A DNA stretch of 64,000 bases from Ectocarpus siliculosus (Eukaryota; Sar; Phaeophyceae; Ectocarpales; Ectocarpaceae). Position numbers and translations under genes: made by a program. Below are positions 60,862 through 64,000 of the stretch, piece by piece. Numbering within the stretch: position 1 is the first letter of the stretch; each line of letters starts with the position of its first letter. The stretch spans positions 2,212,762-2,276,761 of the forward strand of contig FN649727.1 of the NCBI GenBank assembly GCA_000310025.1, written 5' to 3'. The notes beneath the pieces are model-generated. The model saw nothing but the letters and a program-made list of their open reading frames with translations, was not told where the DNA came from and ran no database searches.

Positions 60862-63626
60862 ATGACACGTTCAGCCCACCGAAGATATGGAGTTGGCATC
60901 GCTCTGTGGTTGATGGTGCTGATGATTGCCATGAGCTTAGTCTCGATGGAAAGCACTGACGATGCGATCATGGTGAGAAGGCGGAGGAAAGAAAAAGTGG
61001 AGACTAAGATCAACACAGGGGCGGGGTATGCAACAACCATCGCTCAGCCAACTGCGCTAAGCCAACTGCATCGTTTCGGCCACCTTCTATTTTGTCAGCA
61101 ACGTACCGCAGTGCCGATTGGCATCCAATACACTGCTGCAGCAGCCGTTTGTAGAACAATCTCCGTAAGTACGTGCCTCGTGTGTCCTTGTCTGTCGCTT
61201 CTTAGGGCGCCAAGTGTCTGCCGACAAACCAACTCGTCGTCCTTTGCTTGTCCGTCAAGTCTTACGATGCACAGGGGAACCCTTTCGACCTCAGCACGGA
61301 GGCCTTGGCGTCTATCGCCGATCTAGATGACTATCCCATCGAAGACAACGATGCTGCTCGAGCTGACCGCATGCTCGCGGCCCTGGAGTCCATCCCTGAG
61401 GGCGAGCGCCAAGGCATGGACCTAGACGTGGAAGCTTTGCGCTCGAAGCCCCTTGCGGAGCGGTTGGCCAAGTTACAGGGGCTATGGGAAGTACGGCAGC
61501 AGGAACTCCGCGAGGCTTACGACGCGATGCCTAAGGTGAACGAATTACTGATGGAACGGATCGACATCCTGAACAACGCCGACGCAACGGATGGCGCCCT
61601 GACTGGCGCTCTCACCGACCTGGAGGACCTGCTGTCGGATATCGACATGGCTAGAGATTTCCATACTATCGGAGGATTCCCCACGCTGGCTTCCATGCTC
61701 CGCTGTTCGCGACCAGAAGGTGTTCGTGAACTAGCAGCCTGGGCAGTCGGCACTGCGGTGAAAAATGAGCCTGAACATCAACTGTGGGCGTTAGAGGTGA
61801 GCACAAACACCAAGAACAGCCATGGGAGTATGAGGTTGGCAAGCAGCGGCACGAAGGCGTCGCCCCTCGTGTTGGAATGAAACAGTCCTCCACTTTGGAG
61901 CGGAAGAGGGGCGATACCGTTGGTAGAAGCGCAGTTCGGAGCATTTTATGTATTCAGGAGATCAGTACGATGACACATTCCGTACTGAGTCTTGGCAGCG
62001 TCCACTATCGCGGCAGATCTCGCACCAGTGGCAATTCCTCTCCGACGATTCCGACATTGTACAAGGTTGTACGCACACGGTTTCCACGGCGGTTCTGTCT
62101 TTATTCGTGAGGATCCTGACACGATGGCTGCCCTCTTCTGTCGTTTAGTACCATAGTTGGGGCTGGCTGGTGAGAAGAATCTCAGTCACTGCGGCTCATT
62201 CATCTTCGAATGTCCTCCACAAAATGAGAAATTTTCAAATTCGTCAAGAAAGTACAATCAAGGTAGACAACACACACACTTTTCACGCATACATACAGCA
62301 GCAGACTTGTATCTCCTTATCACCTGCCGCCCTTTTGGTTGGTTGTATGCATATATACATGGTGTGCCCAGGTCTGAAAGTACTGCACATTGCGGAACAT
62401 GATTGATTGCGAGAGGGGACAGTTCTTTGCGGTGCCAATGACTTGCAATAGTGAAGCTCTACCTTTTATGTCCATCGACGGTCGATCTTCTGAATGAACG
62501 CGTTCAACACCAAACCAATATTTATTGACACATTGCAGCGAGAGGCAACGGACGAAATTCAACGTATCAAGTTCCTAGTGATTCCGCGCGTTTCGGTTGA
62601 CGTGGAAGCAAGTCACAACATGACGTGCACAGATGCTATGATGTGTCATCTGGAGAAACAGACGAACGGATCCATCCAAGATAGCAGCCCGATTTCGTTT
62701 TGGAGCAGATTCGAATGGGCGCAGTGTGGCCGGGAGTTATCCTTACGCGCGCTGCGCAAATACGTTAAATACCCTTCCCTCGAATCTCTAACAGGACACA
62801 TCGCTTTGCTATCGTTGTCCTTGTCTTCCAAGTGACAAGCCGTCTCGACCTCTTGTATTACCGCCGTGTGGTCACACGGTACCCCACAATAGCACAGAAA
62901 CAAATGTGAAGACCCAGATACAATCCTAACCACTCCCGAATCTGACAAAAAACATGCTAAATACAGTATCGATGTGTGTGTGACGTGTGAGAGAGCCAAC
63001 ACATATTCCTCGGGCTGCCATCTTGTCTGCGTACGCTGCTGCATAACAAACAGGACGGTCCTGATTCCCAACCCTCGGTGCTGGCTCTTCTGCTGGAAAA
63101 CGCCATGGCCGCCACGACCCCGACTCTGAGAAGCAAAGTTGTCTATGCACTTTCAGCGTGCTTGACAAATAGTGGTGATGTACAGCTTCAGTTCGGCTCG
63201 CGAATGGGAGAGGCCGTGCTTTCAGCGATGTACGGTGCAGATGGATCAGATCGCCGTGTTAGAATGAAGACCCTCACCCTCATGTCAGATTTGCTTCAAG
63301 AGGCTGCGAGAGGCTCGCCGGCAGCTGTTCTAGCCACGATGCCTGTTGGCTCCACGGCTTCGTCGGGCGGGGCCTGGTGTCGCCGAGTAGATGAAGCGCT
63401 GCAGCATGCACATTCTCCAGCTGCGCTGGAAAAGGCGATCGAAGCTGTTCAGTCTTTTACACCCTCGTGCAGGGATCAATTTGCACAGCTCGACACAAAA
63501 CGACGATTAGAAGGCCTAGCCCAGCAATGCCGTTCATCGCCTCCGGAGGGGTTCGAGGTAGCAGAGGAAGAATTTCACAAGGAATTGACCCAGAAATTGG
63601 AAGAATGTGCTGTCGCTCTTCGATGA
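60862..63626 (+). CDS. SIL1: SIL1-like ER nucleotide exchange factor (HspBP1/Fes1 family)
   Basis: SIL1 releases ADP from the ER Hsp70 BiP. Exons: 60862-60972, about 61260-61796 and 63054-63626, all in phase 0, giving about 406 residues. Exon 1 encodes a signal peptide (YGVGIALWLMVLMIAMSLVS), which fits SIL1 rather than cytosolic Fes1/HspBP1. The middle has the family's first armadillo repeats (LEDLLSDIDMARDFHTIGGF, then VRELAAWAVGTAVKNEPEHQ). The last exon continues with armadillo helices (LRSKVVYALSACLTN) and a helical C-terminus. The protein ends in VALR, not a classical HDEL/KDEL; animal SIL1 ends in KELR, so retrieval may rest on a similar weak signal (inference). The exact acceptor of exon 2 (61260 or 61275) is uncertain. 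The second intron is 1,257 bases. Confidence 0.85.
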
Positions 63627-64000
63627 CCCGAGCAGAGTAGTGTGGCATGTAGTGGTACTTTCGACGAGCTTGTAGGCTATATGAGCGACTCCCACTTTCG
63701 TAGGAGTTTGAGGTGTTTGCTTGGACGAAATCACTGTTGTTGGTTTAGTCTACACGCTGCAGCCGCCAGGACAGATAGCGCGCATTTCTCGGGCCTTCGC
63801 CATGAACCGTGTATGACGCTTGCGTGTTGACGTGATGCCCTAAGCATATACCCGGACCCAATACCCCCGCGCGCGGGGCGGGGGCGGGGGGCACACAGGC
63901 AAAGAGATGTTGGTATGGTTTGACATAGGAGTACACAGCAGTTAGACGTGGCGTCGTGGATAATAGATTACGTTCTATCGATGGCCGCAATACGAGGCTT
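63627..64000. other. 3' flank of the SIL1-like gene
   Basis: This sequence follows the SIL1 stop codon. A G/C-rich run (about 63868-63891) and a near copy of the 10-mer motif (tacacagcagttag, about 63931) are present. No further gene is visible before the window ends. Confidence 0.5.

Noticed and set aside
1-64000. CRISPR arrays, bacterial operons, riboswitches
   Set aside because: The genes are eukaryotic with introns. No regularly spaced repeats of CRISPR type and no ribosome-binding-site pattern were seen.

Overview
The window is nuclear DNA of an intron-rich eukaryote. The best fit is a photosynthetic stramenopile, probably a brown alga (Ectocarpus-like); this is inference. The evidence: genes are cut into short exons of about 60-300 bases by GT-AG introns; a full eEF3 gene sits beside a flagellar gene (CFAP57); two genes encode N-termini resembling the ER-signal-plus-transit-peptide leaders of plastids derived from red algae; and neighbouring genes mostly alternate strand, as described for Ectocarpus.

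Layout from left to right. 1-2.7 kb: low-complexity and repeat DNA. 2.7-12.6 kb (-): CFAP57, 21 exons. 13.0-18.5 kb (+): COG1, Golgi tethering, with an embedded EF-hand and a recent tandem copy of its 3' end. 20.0-26.1 kb (-): eEF3. 26.8-31.7 kb (+): DPH1 of diphthamide synthesis, head-to-head with eEF3. 31.8-33.8 kb (-): SNRNP27, ending 71 bases from the DPH1 stop. 34.8-39.1 kb (-): a BUB1/Mad3-type checkpoint kinase. 39.8-46.7 kb (+): a membrane-anchored FKBP38-like immunophilin split by a 5.65-kb intron packed with small transposable elements. 47.0-47.6 kb: a TA-flanked mariner-type MITE. 48.2-51.5 kb (-): one or two uncharacterised coiled-coil genes. 51.5-54.5 kb: intergenic, with a 276-base gap. 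54.6-58.1 kb: two divergent, probably plastid-targeted genes of unknown function. 60.9-63.6 kb (+): a SIL1-like ER nucleotide exchange factor.

The conserved genes are mostly housekeeping: translation elongation (eEF3, and DPH1 that modifies eEF2), splicing (SNRNP27), mitosis (BUB1), Golgi traffic (COG1), ER folding (SIL1) and cilia (CFAP57). Four gene pairs start head-to-head across roughly 330-770 bases and may share promoters. The novel-looking material is the EF-hand inside COG1, the eEF3/DPH1 divergent pair, the unknown plastid-targeted pair, several small inverted-repeat elements, and a 10-base motif (TACTGCTGTA or its complement) found exactly ten times. Exon borders were placed by eye from splice consensus, reading phase and remembered family similarity; no search was run.
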